DNA of 64,000 nt from Pirellulales bacterium (GTDB lineage Bacteria > Planctomycetota > Planctomycetia > Pirellulales > JAICIG01). A program made the position numbers and the translations under genes. Under the pieces are notes generated by a model. The model did no database searches and had not been told where the DNA came from. It saw only the letters and a list, made by a program, of their open reading frames with translations. Numbering within the stretch: position 1 is the stretch's first letter; every line of letters begins with the position of its first letter. The stretch lies in the NCBI GenBank assembly GCA_025927475.1, contig JAICLL010000008.1, positions 1 through 64,000 on the forward strand, in the 5' to 3' direction. Shown piece by piece: positions 15,336 through 22,595 of the stretch.

Positions 15336-16220
15336 ATGGCCCAAACCAGCATCGAACAACCTGTCGCATGGCAGCCGCCGGCCGGACACCGGCCGATAAG
15401 CCTGCTGCTGCAAGCCTTGCGGCAGATTGATTCAAAGCTGCCGGCCTATGCGACACCGCTCGAGCCGCTTTCGCAGCCGCGGAACTTTTGCAACGGCGGG
15501 CTGGCCGCCGCCGAACCGGTTTCGCTCGAGCCGGCTTTTTTCCCGCCGACCGTCGGCACGCCCGCCGGAGCCGACTCGATTCTGGTGGCGCCCTTCGCGG
15601 CATTGGCAGAAGAACGCGAGATTTCGCAACTCGGGCGTGCGCAGCCGGTGTACACCACGTCCGCCGAACGCTTGCTCGCCGATCAGGTGGCCGCGGTCCT
15701 GCAACCTGCTGACCGCGTGCTGGCCGTGGCGGCGGTGGATTCGGCAGTCGAGCCGGGCGGAATTGCTGCGATGCTGGCGCTGGGCTTGTCGGCTTGCGAA
15801 GAGCGCGGCGTGCTGCTAATCGAGCAGAGGCCGGAAAGCCGGAGTCGCTTGCCCGGCGGCGTGGCGGCGAGCGATTTTGTCGATTTGATCGAAGGCCGGG
15901 CGAACTGGTCCGACGTGGCCGAAGGTACGACCGATAGCCGCTTGCGGGTGTTGCCGGTGAGCCCGCCCGGCCCAGGCGCCGGCGTTACTTCCGGCGATTT
16001 GCGGCGCGGCTGGCGCACGGCGCTCGATCGCGTCCAGTTTATCGTGCTCGACACCAGCGGCATCAACGAACCGCAGCTCACGGCCCTGCTGTGCAGTTGC
16101 GACGCCGTGTTGGCGCTGGTCCGGCGCGGTCAAACGGGCCGCCGCCGCGCTCAGCGGCGAATCGAGCAATGGCGCCAAGCCGGCGCGGAGTTGCGAGGCT
16201 GTCTATTCGTGGATTTCTAA
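15336..16220 (+). CDS. CpsD/BY-kinase-like protein with degenerate P-loop
   Basis: A 294-residue protein resembling the cytoplasmic tyrosine-autokinase partner of Wzz-like proteins. TSAERLLADQVAA precedes the ATPase core. QFIVLDTSGINEPQL and CDAVLALVRRGQTGRRRAQR near the C-terminus correspond to the kinase's switch and VVRxGxT segments, and AGAELRGCLFVDF matches the usual terminal AGxxLxGxVLN strand. However, the nucleotide loop near residue 135 reads AVDSAVEPGGIAAML without GK(S/T), and there is no tyrosine cluster at the end. It is therefore probably catalytically inactive and may be a structural or regulatory paralogue. It is the third gene of the cluster. Confidence 0.66.
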   Translation: MAQTSIEQPVAWQPPAGHRPISLLLQALRQIDSKLPAYATPLEPLSQPRNFCNGGLAAAEPVSLEPAFFPPTVGTPAGADSILVAPFAALAEEREISQLGRAQPVYTTSAERLLADQVAAVLQPADRVLAVAAVDSAVEPGGIAAMLALGLSACEERGVLLIEQRPESRSRLPGGVAASDFVDLIEGRANWSDVAEGTTDSRLRVLPVSPPGPGAGVTSGDLRRGWRTALDRVQFIVLDTSGINEPQLTALLCSCDAVLALVRRGQTGRRRAQRRIEQWRQAGAELRGCLFVDF

Positions 16221-16221
16221 A

Positions 16222-16275
16222 TGTCGCCTTACGCTTCGGGTTTGTGTGGGCTGGTGCGCAATGCGGACTAGCGTT
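16222..16275. repeat. Half copy of palindromic family A
   Basis: CTTACGCTTCGGGTTTGTG continues into TGGGCTGGTGCGCAATGCGG, matching the right-hand inner and outer arms of the element at 1164-1305. The left half is absent. It separates two convergent genes. Confidence 0.6.
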
Positions 16276-16283
16276 CCTTACCG

Positions 16284-17552
16284 CTACACCCGGCGGAGCG
16301 CTTTTCGTTCCAGCCAGGCATAAAGCGCCGCCACCAGCGCCAGGAGCCCAGCCACGCTGATGAACATCGCCGGATAGCGATGGAGACCGGCGCGACCGAA
16401 GCCGTGGAGCATCTCACCGACGGCGGGCATTCCCACCAGGTTGCCCAGGTCGAACATCGCCAACATCAGCGTGGTGCCCAGGCCGCGATAACGGATCGGG
16501 AAAACACCGCTGCCGCCCGCCACCACCGCCGGAAACGAAAACGCATGCGCCACGCCAATAAAAACCGCCGGAAACACAAACTGCCACTCGCGGTGCACCA
16601 CGAGAAACAACAACATGCCTAAGGCGAGACTGCTCAGGCCCAGCACGATCATAGGTCGAATGCCATACCGCGCCGGCATGCGGCGGATGGCCATTCGTGT
16701 GAGAAACGCCGTGGGCGCATAGACCCAAAAGAATACGGCCAGCTTGGGGATTTCGAGTTCCGCGGCATAACGCGTCAGAAAAACGCCCGGCAGCCCGAGT
16801 CCAAAACCCATCGCCACGCCGGCCCACAGCACCGCGCCTGGGTGGTATCGCTTCAAGAGCCAGATCACTGGCATCCGCCGCCGTTTGACGGGCAGAGGAT
16901 GGCCGCGCGTGGCCAGCCATGAAAAGGCGTAGGCGGCAATCGCCAACAGCGTGGCCGCCTCGAACATGTGGTCGACATGGTTGCGATCGAGCCGGGCGTA
17001 GTTAAGCAATTGATCGCCCAGCGACGTGCCAAGCATCATGCCCACGAAACCCGAGGTGCCCAGCGTGCCGATGACTTCGGCCATGCGCGAAATGGGCGCT
17101 CGGCCCGAGATATAGGTGATCGAGGCGCCGAAAAAGCCAGCCGCGCTGGTCTGAAACAGGATGCGCAGCAGATAGATCGGCACGCCATGCACTTCGGTAA
17201 TCCAGACATGTCCGCCACAACTAACGATGAATAGCGCGCTCGACCAGAGCCAAATGCGTCGCGGGCCGTAAGTATCGATGCCGACGCCCTGAGCCAGCCG
17301 CATCAGCAGGCTGCCCACCATGCCTGCCGCCACCAGCCAGCCCAGGTCCACCTCGGTGCCGCCGAGAAACGAGACAAAATCGCCATAGCGATAGAGCAGG
17401 CTGATGGCGACCATCATCAGCGAGTTGGCCAGGTAGGTACACCAGAAGGGCAGGCCAAAGGCGGCGACGTCGGCGTGCGGTCTGGCCCTCGGCTGGGCGC
17501 GCGGCCCCGGTGGCACTTCGTGCTGAACCGGGGCGGCTGTCGGCGGGGGCAT
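16284..17552 (-). CDS. Major facilitator superfamily (MFS) transporter
   Basis: About 422 residues with roughly 12 hydrophobic helices. The first is PFWCTYLANSLMMVAISLLY, and the MFS loop motif is recognisable in RLAQGVGIDTYGPRRIWLW (the G-x-x-x-D-x-x-GPR pattern between helices 2 and 3). GVFLTRYAAELEIPKLAVFF opens the second half. A Pro-rich cytoplasmic N-terminus precedes helix 1. The frame is open to 17606, but the ATG at 17552 avoids an unlikely extension. The substrate cannot be predicted. It converges with the exopolysaccharide cluster and has no operon partner. Confidence 0.85.
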   Translation of the reverse strand: MPPPTAAPVQHEVPPGPRAQPRARPHADVAAFGLPFWCTYLANSLMMVAISLLYRYGDFVSFLGGTEVDLGWLVAAGMVGSLLMRLAQGVGIDTYGPRRIWLWSSALFIVSCGGHVWITEVHGVPIYLLRILFQTSAAGFFGASITYISGRAPISRMAEVIGTLGTSGFVGMMLGTSLGDQLLNYARLDRNHVDHMFEAATLLAIAAYAFSWLATRGHPLPVKRRRMPVIWLLKRYHPGAVLWAGVAMGFGLGLPGVFLTRYAAELEIPKLAVFFWVYAPTAFLTRMAIRRMPARYGIRPMIVLGLSSLALGMLLFLVVHREWQFVFPAVFIGVAHAFSFPAVVAGGSGVFPIRYRGLGTTLMLAMFDLGNLVGMPAVGEMLHGFGRAGLHRYPAMFISVAGLLALVAALYAWLERKALRRV

Positions 17553-17620
17553 TTGTCCGGGCGGGCGGGAACGCTGAGGTAACAGCGCATTATAGCAGCC
17601 CGGCAAGACTGCGTTGAAAA

Positions 17621-17875
17621 TTACCGCAGACCGGCGTTTTCAGGCGGTGCGCACTCGGCAAGACGGTCTTTCGCCGCCGCGAGCGCTTCAAGGAGTGCGT
17701 CCAAATCGTACCGCGGAGCCTTTGCGTTGCCTGGGACGACCCATTCGACTTGAAATCCGCCATTTTCATGGCTGACAATCGCCACGAAATCGTCTCCGCG
17801 ATAGACCTCCGCGGTCATGCTCTGATAGTCAACGTGGCTAAACAGTACAACTTTGAAGTTTGATTTCAAGTTCAT
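17621..17875 (-). CDS. Candidate immunity protein to the adjacent toxin-like domain
   Basis: An 84-residue cytosolic protein encoded 20 bp downstream of a polymorphic-toxin-like gene on the same strand. Its pattern is FKVVLFSHVDYQSMTAEVY, a short turn, DDFVAIVSHENGGFQVEWV, then LDALLEALAAAKDRLAE. This is a three-stranded sheet followed by a helix, typical of small immunity proteins encoded after toxin domains. I do not recall a named family. Position and order (toxin, then immunity) are the main evidence. GC content is lower than in flanking genes, in line with horizontal spread. Confidence 0.6.
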   Translation of the reverse strand: MNLKSNFKVVLFSHVDYQSMTAEVYRGDDFVAIVSHENGGFQVEWVVPGNAKAPRYDLDALLEALAAAKDRLAECAPPENAGLR

Positions 17876-17895
17876 GTTGGCACCAATTCAGACTT

Positions 17896-18207
17896 CTACG
17901 GTTCCAAGAAACCCATGAATTCTCCGTTGCGATCGAAGCGTGCGCCGCGGCCGTCTGTCGCAATGTAATCAGCGCCTCCGAAACGATTTCCTCTCTCAAC
18001 CGTTCCGACACCGTGCAGAATATCGCTGAGAACCGCAGCACCCTGAGAATTCTTCGCAGCGACGTCTCCGGTCGCTTTTGGGAACACACTAGCTGGTCTG
18101 CTCCCATGTTTTTCCAAGGCGCGCCCGGCCTTCGTCATCGTTCCCGACGCGTCCGACGGGTCGGTTGCGTTGCCCGCCGCGATCAGTTCTTCAATCGACT
18201 TCGCCAT
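17896..18207 (-). CDS. Stand-alone polymorphic-toxin C-terminal-like domain
   Basis: A 103-residue protein containing GTMTKAGRALEKHGSRPASV, FPKATGDVAAKNSQGAAVLSD, then FGGADYIATDGRGARFDRNG and the terminal FMGFLEP. This order resembles the small C-terminal toxin modules attached to Rhs, haemagglutinin-type and other polymorphic toxins, which end in a conserved DGRGARFxxxGxFxGFLEP. Here it is free-standing with only about 20 residues before the module and no export domain. A candidate immunity gene follows. The catalytic type (probably an RNase-like fold) is not established. It may be a recombination cassette, a cytosolic toxin-antitoxin pair or a remnant. Confidence 0.62.
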   Translation of the reverse strand: MAKSIEELIAAGNATDPSDASGTMTKAGRALEKHGSRPASVFPKATGDVAAKNSQGAAVLSDILHGVGTVERGNRFGGADYIATDGRGARFDRNGEFMGFLEP

Positions 18208-18257
18208 AATTCTGCAACCCTGGACTCCCCCTAACTATAGCAGAAGCGGGCGGTTCG

Positions 18258-18616
18258 TTGATAACAGCCGCAGGTCCGGATCGACCGGCTGATCGGTTCG
18301 ATGAAAACCTGTTTAGTTCGATTCCCGGCACCGCTTTTGGCGTCTTGGGCGGGCTATGGGACACCCTGGCTGGTTGCCCCGCGCTGATGGGCAGAGCACG
18401 TGGCCTGGCGATGGGAATGGGCTGGTCACTGGTGCTCGTTGGCGTATGCCTGTTGGCGGCGGCCGCGGCCGCAGTTCTGGCCCGCCAACCGTTTGGTTCT
18501 GTTTGCTGCTGCCGGGTATCCTTGGTGCGTTGTTCATTCCATCGCTGTTGCTTGTGATCCGTACGCGATATCGCGAGGCTGAGCTACGCAAAGTGTCCGC
18601 CATGGATATCGGCTAA
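18258..18616 (+). pseudogene. Probable frameshifted two-helix membrane protein
   Basis: One frame from 18258 encodes FGVLGGLWDTLAG and the membrane helix MGWSLVLVGVCLLAAAAAAV, then loses protein-like character. A second frame takes over near 18485 with VWFCLLLPGILGALFIPSLL and a charged end, RTRYREAELRKVSAMDIG, stopping at 18616. Joining them needs one frameshift at about 18480-18495 and yields a sensible two-helix protein. Either the gene is decayed or there is a sequencing error. No family is named. Confidence 0.45.
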
Positions 18617-18638
18617 TCCTGATTGGCGCGGCGGAGAG

Positions 18639-19060
18639 CTATTCCGTCTCGAGCACATCGCGCCAACGCCGCGGCATGACGTTGTAGGCCGCGGTGTACG
18701 TGGACTCGAGCGGCACCTCAATGCAGCCGTCCGGCTCCAAGAACAGTGGCATATCGGGCAGGCGATCGCCGACGGCGATTGCTTCGACGAAAGCCCGCGT
18801 GACCGAATTGCACTCGTAGCAGGCCAGCGTCAGCCGTTGATTTGCAAGAATGCCGCCCCCTTTCCGGAATCGGCGGGCGCAGTCCGCGCCTGCAAGGTCA
18901 AAGCGTCCGGTCCGAGACCGCCGGCGATCTGCTCAGGCAGGGCGTAATAGTCGGCGGGCAGCCGCTCAGAGTTCAACTCGTCGCTGATCGCGGAGATCCA
19001 GCGGTGATGAAAGGCTTGGTAAATACCCTGCGGCACCTTGGTCCAGTCATGCATCGCCAC
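18639..19060 (-). pseudogene. DUF4058-like gene with internal deletion and frameshift
   Basis: The first 76 codons (19060-18830) encode AMHDWTKVPQGIYQAFHHRW and LPADYYALPEQIAGGLGPD, a start typical of the planctomycete DUF4058-like family. This frame ends at a stop near 18831. In the next frame the sequence resumes with TLACYECNSVTRAFVEAIAV and ends DPMP-like with FLEPDGCIEVPLESTYTAAY and RRWRDVLETE at 18639, the normal C-terminus. Roughly the middle half of the family (over 100 residues) is missing. This is a clear relic, and flanking genes are unrelated. Confidence 0.75.
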
Positions 19061-19213
19061 GGGTGTTTCACCTCCTGGATCAATCTCGATCCATGGTAGC
19101 GGTCAAACGTTCGCCGAGGAATGGACCTGCCGATCCTTTACGTCGGCAGACATTGTCGCTAGATTTCCTACAAATCTCGTGACCACGTCCGTTGAACGAA
19201 CCACCCACTGCCG

Positions 19214-19951
19214 ATGCCCAACGCCGACAAGACGCTCGTCACGGTGGCGACGTACAACGAGATTGAAAACCTGCCGGGCTTGGTCGATGAAATCTTCCAG
19301 CATGCGCCGCAGGTCGATCTGCTGGTGATCGACGACAACTCGCCCGATGGCACCGGCCGCTGGTGCGACGAACGGGCCGCCAGCGACGCCCGAGTGCACT
19401 GCCTGCACCGGCAGGGGAAGCTCGGCTTGGGCACCGCGATCATCGCCGGCATGAAATACGCCATCGAGCGCGGCTACCGCTACTTGCTGAACATCGACGC
19501 CGACTTCAGCCATCACCCGCGCTACCTGCCCGACCTGATCGGGGGCATGGATCCGCCGCAAGGCCCGTCGGTCGATGTGATGATCGGCTCGCGCTACATT
19601 CCCGGCGGAGGTATCGAGGGCTGGCCGTTGAAGCGATATCTGATGAGCCGCTCGGTCAACCTTTACGCGCGCTGGCTGCTGGGATTGCGGCCAAAGGATT
19701 GCAGCGGCGGGTATCGTTGCTACCGCGTGGCCAAGCTAGCCGAAATCGACTTCGATTCGCTCGTGTCGCACGGCTATTCGTTTCAAGAAGAGATTCTCTG
19801 GCGATTGAAACGGGCAGGTTGCCGCTTTGGCGAGACGCCCATCACGTTTGTCGATCGCGTCCGCGGCAATTCAAAAATCAACTCGCGCGAGGCCTGGAAT
19901 GCCGTCTGGGTCATCCTCGCTCTTGGCCGCCGCAACTGGTTCGGGCGCTGA
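19214..19951 (+). CDS. Polyprenol (dolichol)-phosphate mannosyltransferase-like GT2 enzyme
   Basis: A 245-residue GT2 enzyme of the dolichol-phosphate-mannose synthase group, which transfers a sugar from a nucleotide donor to a polyprenyl phosphate at the cytoplasmic face of the membrane. Motifs are TVATYNEIENLPGLVDEIF, LLVIDDNSPDGTG, GKLGLGTAIIAGM, the metal-binding NIDADFSHHPRYLP, MIGSRYIPGGGIEGWP, CSGGYRCY and the terminal RVRGNSKINSREA. It lacks the C-terminal membrane helices of some family members. The start at 19214 is the first ATG before the conserved strand. The sugar donor is probably GDP-mannose, but glucose is possible. It stands alone. Confidence 0.88.
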   Translation: MPNADKTLVTVATYNEIENLPGLVDEIFQHAPQVDLLVIDDNSPDGTGRWCDERAASDARVHCLHRQGKLGLGTAIIAGMKYAIERGYRYLLNIDADFSHHPRYLPDLIGGMDPPQGPSVDVMIGSRYIPGGGIEGWPLKRYLMSRSVNLYARWLLGLRPKDCSGGYRCYRVAKLAEIDFDSLVSHGYSFQEEILWRLKRAGCRFGETPITFVDRVRGNSKINSREAWNAVWVILALGRRNWFGR

Positions 19952-20027
19952 GCCAAGTGGCCTCGGCGTTGATGGCTCCGCCAAAAGCAGTTGTCAGGTA
20001 GCTGGCACACGATCCGCGAACGCGTTG

Positions 20028-20080
20028 ATGACAGAAACCTGAACGACAGAAAAATAAAGAAAAGAGCATTTTTCTGTCAT
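20028..20080. repeat. Hairpin repeat, family G (ATGACAGAAA...TTTCTGTCAT)
   Basis: Perfect 10-bp arms ATGACAGAAA (20028-20037) and TTTCTGTCAT (20071-20080), with an additional internal GACAGAAAAA. A related hairpin lies just after the large vWA gene at 34319-34357. Both are AT-rich and follow the 3' end of a plus-strand gene, so a termination role is plausible. Confidence 0.6.
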
Positions 20081-20129
20081 ACCCGTCAACCCGCCAAACG
20101 CCGCGGCAATTGAGCGTCAACTAAGAATT

Positions 20130-20393
20130 TCATGGGTCAACGGGATCCAGACGCTTCGTGCGACTGAGCCTGGCGGCGAATGCGAGAACCGCAAGCAAAT
20201 CTTCTCGCTCGAGGTCTTCATAGTCATCCAGGACTTCGTCAATGGTCATCCCCGAGCTGAGCAAGTCGAGCAGCACCTCGACAGGGTAACGCAAGCCCCG
20301 GACGCATGGCTTGCCGTGGCAGATTGCCGGATCGATGGTGATTCGCGCCAGCAAACGGCCGCCGTTGTCATTCATGTTCGCCTCAGTTTCCAT
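20130..20393 (-). CDS. DUF433 family protein (orphan antitoxin-like)
   Basis: About 87 residues of the DUF433 family, small helix-turn-helix proteins that often pair with PIN-like DUF5615 toxins. Key segments are ITIDPAICHGKPCVRGLRYP, VEVLLDLLSSGMTIDEVLDD and YEDLEREDLLAVLAFAARL, the full diagnostic pattern. Start sites at 20393 and 20375 are both possible. The frame is open to 20474. No DUF5615 partner is next to it, so it may act as a solitary regulator or have lost its toxin; an intact pair of the same type occurs at 55617-56296. Confidence 0.85.
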   Translation of the reverse strand: METEANMNDNGGRLLARITIDPAICHGKPCVRGLRYPVEVLLDLLSSGMTIDEVLDDYEDLEREDLLAVLAFAARLSRTKRLDPVDP

Positions 20394-20550
20394 GATGCGC
20401 AGTTCGCAGCACGTGTTTTTCCAGGTTAGATTATACGTCCGAAGCGCATTACCGCCATTCGCAAATATCACCAAGCTGGCGGAGATGGTTTCCGCCAGCT
20501 TGGCGATGGTTTAGCCAAAGCCCGAGTCGCCCGTCAGAAGGTATTGAGGC

Positions 20551-21234
20551 ATGACTGTTCGGCTTACGCGTAGCTTCCTGACCGCCCTGGTGGAAAGCGG
20601 TCGGGTGGAAGTCGCCGCGGCGGGCAACGCATTGAAGCAGGCGCCGGGCGACGTCGATGATGCGCTGCGCGAGTGCGACCGCTTGGCGCGCCAGCAGCTT
20701 GCCTTCACGCCGCCGGCGTATCAGGCGGAGGCTGCACGCTGGGCCGCCGAACTGCTCTATCGCGGTTGTCAGGCGCTGGTGTATCGGCAGCACGGCGCCG
20801 AGACGGTCAGGCAATGGCTTGCCACGGCCTGCCCGGCGACGGTCGATGCGTCGGTCGTCTACTCCGCCGATTTGACGCTGCGCTATCTGCCCGACCTGGC
20901 GGCGCTGGCGCGGGGCGTCGCCGAGCGCGATGTTCTCGTGGAAGCGCTGGAGGGAATCGGCGCGGCCTGGCCGCTGGCGTCGGTGGGCATGCCGTCGCTG
21001 AAGCCCGCGCAACTCGACCAGGGCGCCCTCGATGTCCTTTTGGCCGATGCCTGTCTGCGGCAGCTTTATGTCGATCGCGTGATCGCCCGCCGCGACGCCG
21101 CTCGGCTGGCGCATCCGGCCGTGGCCGAGGGCGTGCGGCAGTCGCTGGGCATGTATACTGATTTGTGTCCCGACCTGGCGCGATCATTAGAAGCTTTAAC
21201 ACCAATCCGAAGCGCCAGCGAGGCAAGCGGTTAG
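20551..21234 (+). CDS. bpX-type accessory protein of a MoxR-vWA-propeller ternary system (first gene)
   Basis: A 227-residue, mostly helical protein. Recognisable conserved-looking segments are AARWAAELLYRGCQALVYRQ, VDASVVYSADLTLRYLPDLA and WPLASVGMP, which I associate with one of the small accessory (bpX) domains encoded with MoxR and vWA-propeller proteins; I cannot fix the domain number without a profile search. It opens a five-gene operon, separated from the MoxR gene by 190 bp that contain a family C repeat. Its last residues (TPIRSASEASG) come from a half copy of family A repeat, so the native C-terminus may have been altered. ATG at 20551 follows TTGAGG. Confidence 0.62.
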   Translation: MTVRLTRSFLTALVESGRVEVAAAGNALKQAPGDVDDALRECDRLARQQLAFTPPAYQAEAARWAAELLYRGCQALVYRQHGAETVRQWLATACPATVDASVVYSADLTLRYLPDLAALARGVAERDVLVEALEGIGAAWPLASVGMPSLKPAQLDQGALDVLLADACLRQLYVDRVIARRDAARLAHPAVAEGVRQSLGMYTDLCPDLARSLEALTPIRSASEASG

Positions 21235-21248
21235 AAATACCGAGGCAT

Positions 21249-21348
21249 GTAGGGTGGGCCGAGCGGAGCGAGTCCCACCTTCGGGCAGCGTGCCGCGACG
21301 GGAGCTATGCCGTCAATGGTGGGACTCGCTGCGCTCGGCCCACCCTAC
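21249..21348. repeat. Inverted-repeat element, family C, inside the ternary-system operon
   Basis: Arms at 21249-21279 and 21318-21348 (31 bp each, GTAGGGTGGGCCGAG.../...CTCGGCCCACCCTAC) flank a 38-bp centre. It is the same element as 6442-6544. It sits between the first operon gene and the MoxR gene and could form a strong hairpin in the mRNA, perhaps changing relative expression. Confidence 0.75.
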
Positions 21349-21424
21349 GCCGGCTATGGCCCGCGGCTATCACAAGTGTTTCCTCGCCAAACGTAAGTCC
21401 AAACATCTTTCTCTCCGCACCCAC

Positions 21425-22567
21425 ATGATCACCGAACCGCGCCTGGCCCTGGCTCAGCAATTGGTCGACGACGTGCTGCGGCCGATGAAAGCCGCCTTTG
21501 TCGGCAAGGATGAAATCATCGACTTGCTGGGCGTTTGCCTGGTGGCGGGCGAGAACCTGTTTTTGCTCGGCCCGCCCGGCACCGCCAAGAGCGCGCTGAT
21601 TCACGAGCTGGGCCGCCGCATCGACGGCCAGGTTTTTGACTATCTCTTGACGCGGTTCACCGAGCCGAACGAGCTGTTCGGCCCGTTCGATATTCGCCGG
21701 CTGCGCGAGGGCGAGCTGCTCACCAACACCGAAGGCATGCTGCCCGAGGCCGCCCTGGTGTTTCTCGACGAGTTGCTCAACGCCAACAGCGCCATTCTCA
21801 ATAGCCTGCTGACGGTGCTCAACGAGCGCGTGTTTCGCCGCGGCAAAGAAACCCGACCGCTGCCGACGCTGATGGTGATCGGCGCCAGCAACCGCTTGCC
21901 GGAAGATGACGCGCTGGTGGCGCTGTTCGATCGCTTTCTGATGCGGGTGCGTTGCGACAACGTGCCCGCCGAGCGGCTGCCCGAAGTGCTCGAAGCGGGC
22001 TGGCGGCTCGAAATGCAGCGCCCCGAGCCGCCGTGCCGCATGACCGCCGACGATTTGCGGCGGCTGCAAGCGCTGCTCGCGCAGGTGAACCTGGCGGCGC
22101 TTAGGCCCGTCTTCAGCGAGGCGGTCGGTCGCTTGCGTTACGCCGGCATCGCTGTGTCCGACCGCCGCGCGGTCAAGCTGCAGCGACTGGCGGCGGCCAG
22201 CGCGCTGGTTTGCGGACGGCTCGAAGCGCTCGCCGCCGATCTCTGGGTGCTGCGATACATCTGGGACGTCGAGGAGCAACAAGAAGTGATCGCGAGCATC
22301 GTCGACGATCTGTTGAGCCACGCGCCGACCTCGGCCGCCGTGCATCCGCGGGCGCAAGGCGGCGAAGGACCGCACGCCGAGAGCCTGGCCCGCGACCTGG
22401 AGACGATCGAGCGGAAGTTGGCCGAGGGCCAGCCGCCGCCGGCCGATTTGACCTACCTGCGCGATCGGCTGGGCCTGCTGGCCGCCCGTTGCCAGTGGGT
22501 GGCCGACGCGCAGCAGCGAGAGTTTCTGCTGGCCCGTGCCGAAGCGCTTTGGCCAAGGTTAAAGTAG
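21425..22567 (+). CDS. MoxR/RavA-like AAA+ ATPase
   Basis: A 380-residue AAA+ ATPase closest in motif to RavA within the MoxR group. Walker A is GPPGTAKSA near residue 50, Walker B and the following helix read ALVFLDELLNANSAILNSL, TVLNERVFRRG forms the loop typical of RavA, and ASNRLPEDDALVALFDRF carries sensor 1 and the arginine-finger region. MoxR ATPases remodel or load partners bearing vWA domains, matching the vWA gene two positions downstream. The frame is open to 21254, but that extension is just repeat sequence; ATG at 21425 precedes the conserved start. It is probably the energy source of the ternary complex. Confidence 0.9.
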   Translation: MITEPRLALAQQLVDDVLRPMKAAFVGKDEIIDLLGVCLVAGENLFLLGPPGTAKSALIHELGRRIDGQVFDYLLTRFTEPNELFGPFDIRRLREGELLTNTEGMLPEAALVFLDELLNANSAILNSLLTVLNERVFRRGKETRPLPTLMVIGASNRLPEDDALVALFDRFLMRVRCDNVPAERLPEVLEAGWRLEMQRPEPPCRMTADDLRRLQALLAQVNLAALRPVFSEAVGRLRYAGIAVSDRRAVKLQRLAAASALVCGRLEALAADLWVLRYIWDVEEQQEVIASIVDDLLSHAPTSAAVHPRAQGGEGPHAESLARDLETIERKLAEGQPPPADLTYLRDRLGLLAARCQWVADAQQREFLLARAEALWPRLK

Positions 22568-22595
22568 CCGTGCATGGTGAGTGCGGAGTTAAGCG

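Noticed and set aside
21254-21424. N-terminal extension of the MoxR gene
   Set aside because: These 57 codons derive from the family C repeat; conserved sequence starts at the ATG at 21425.
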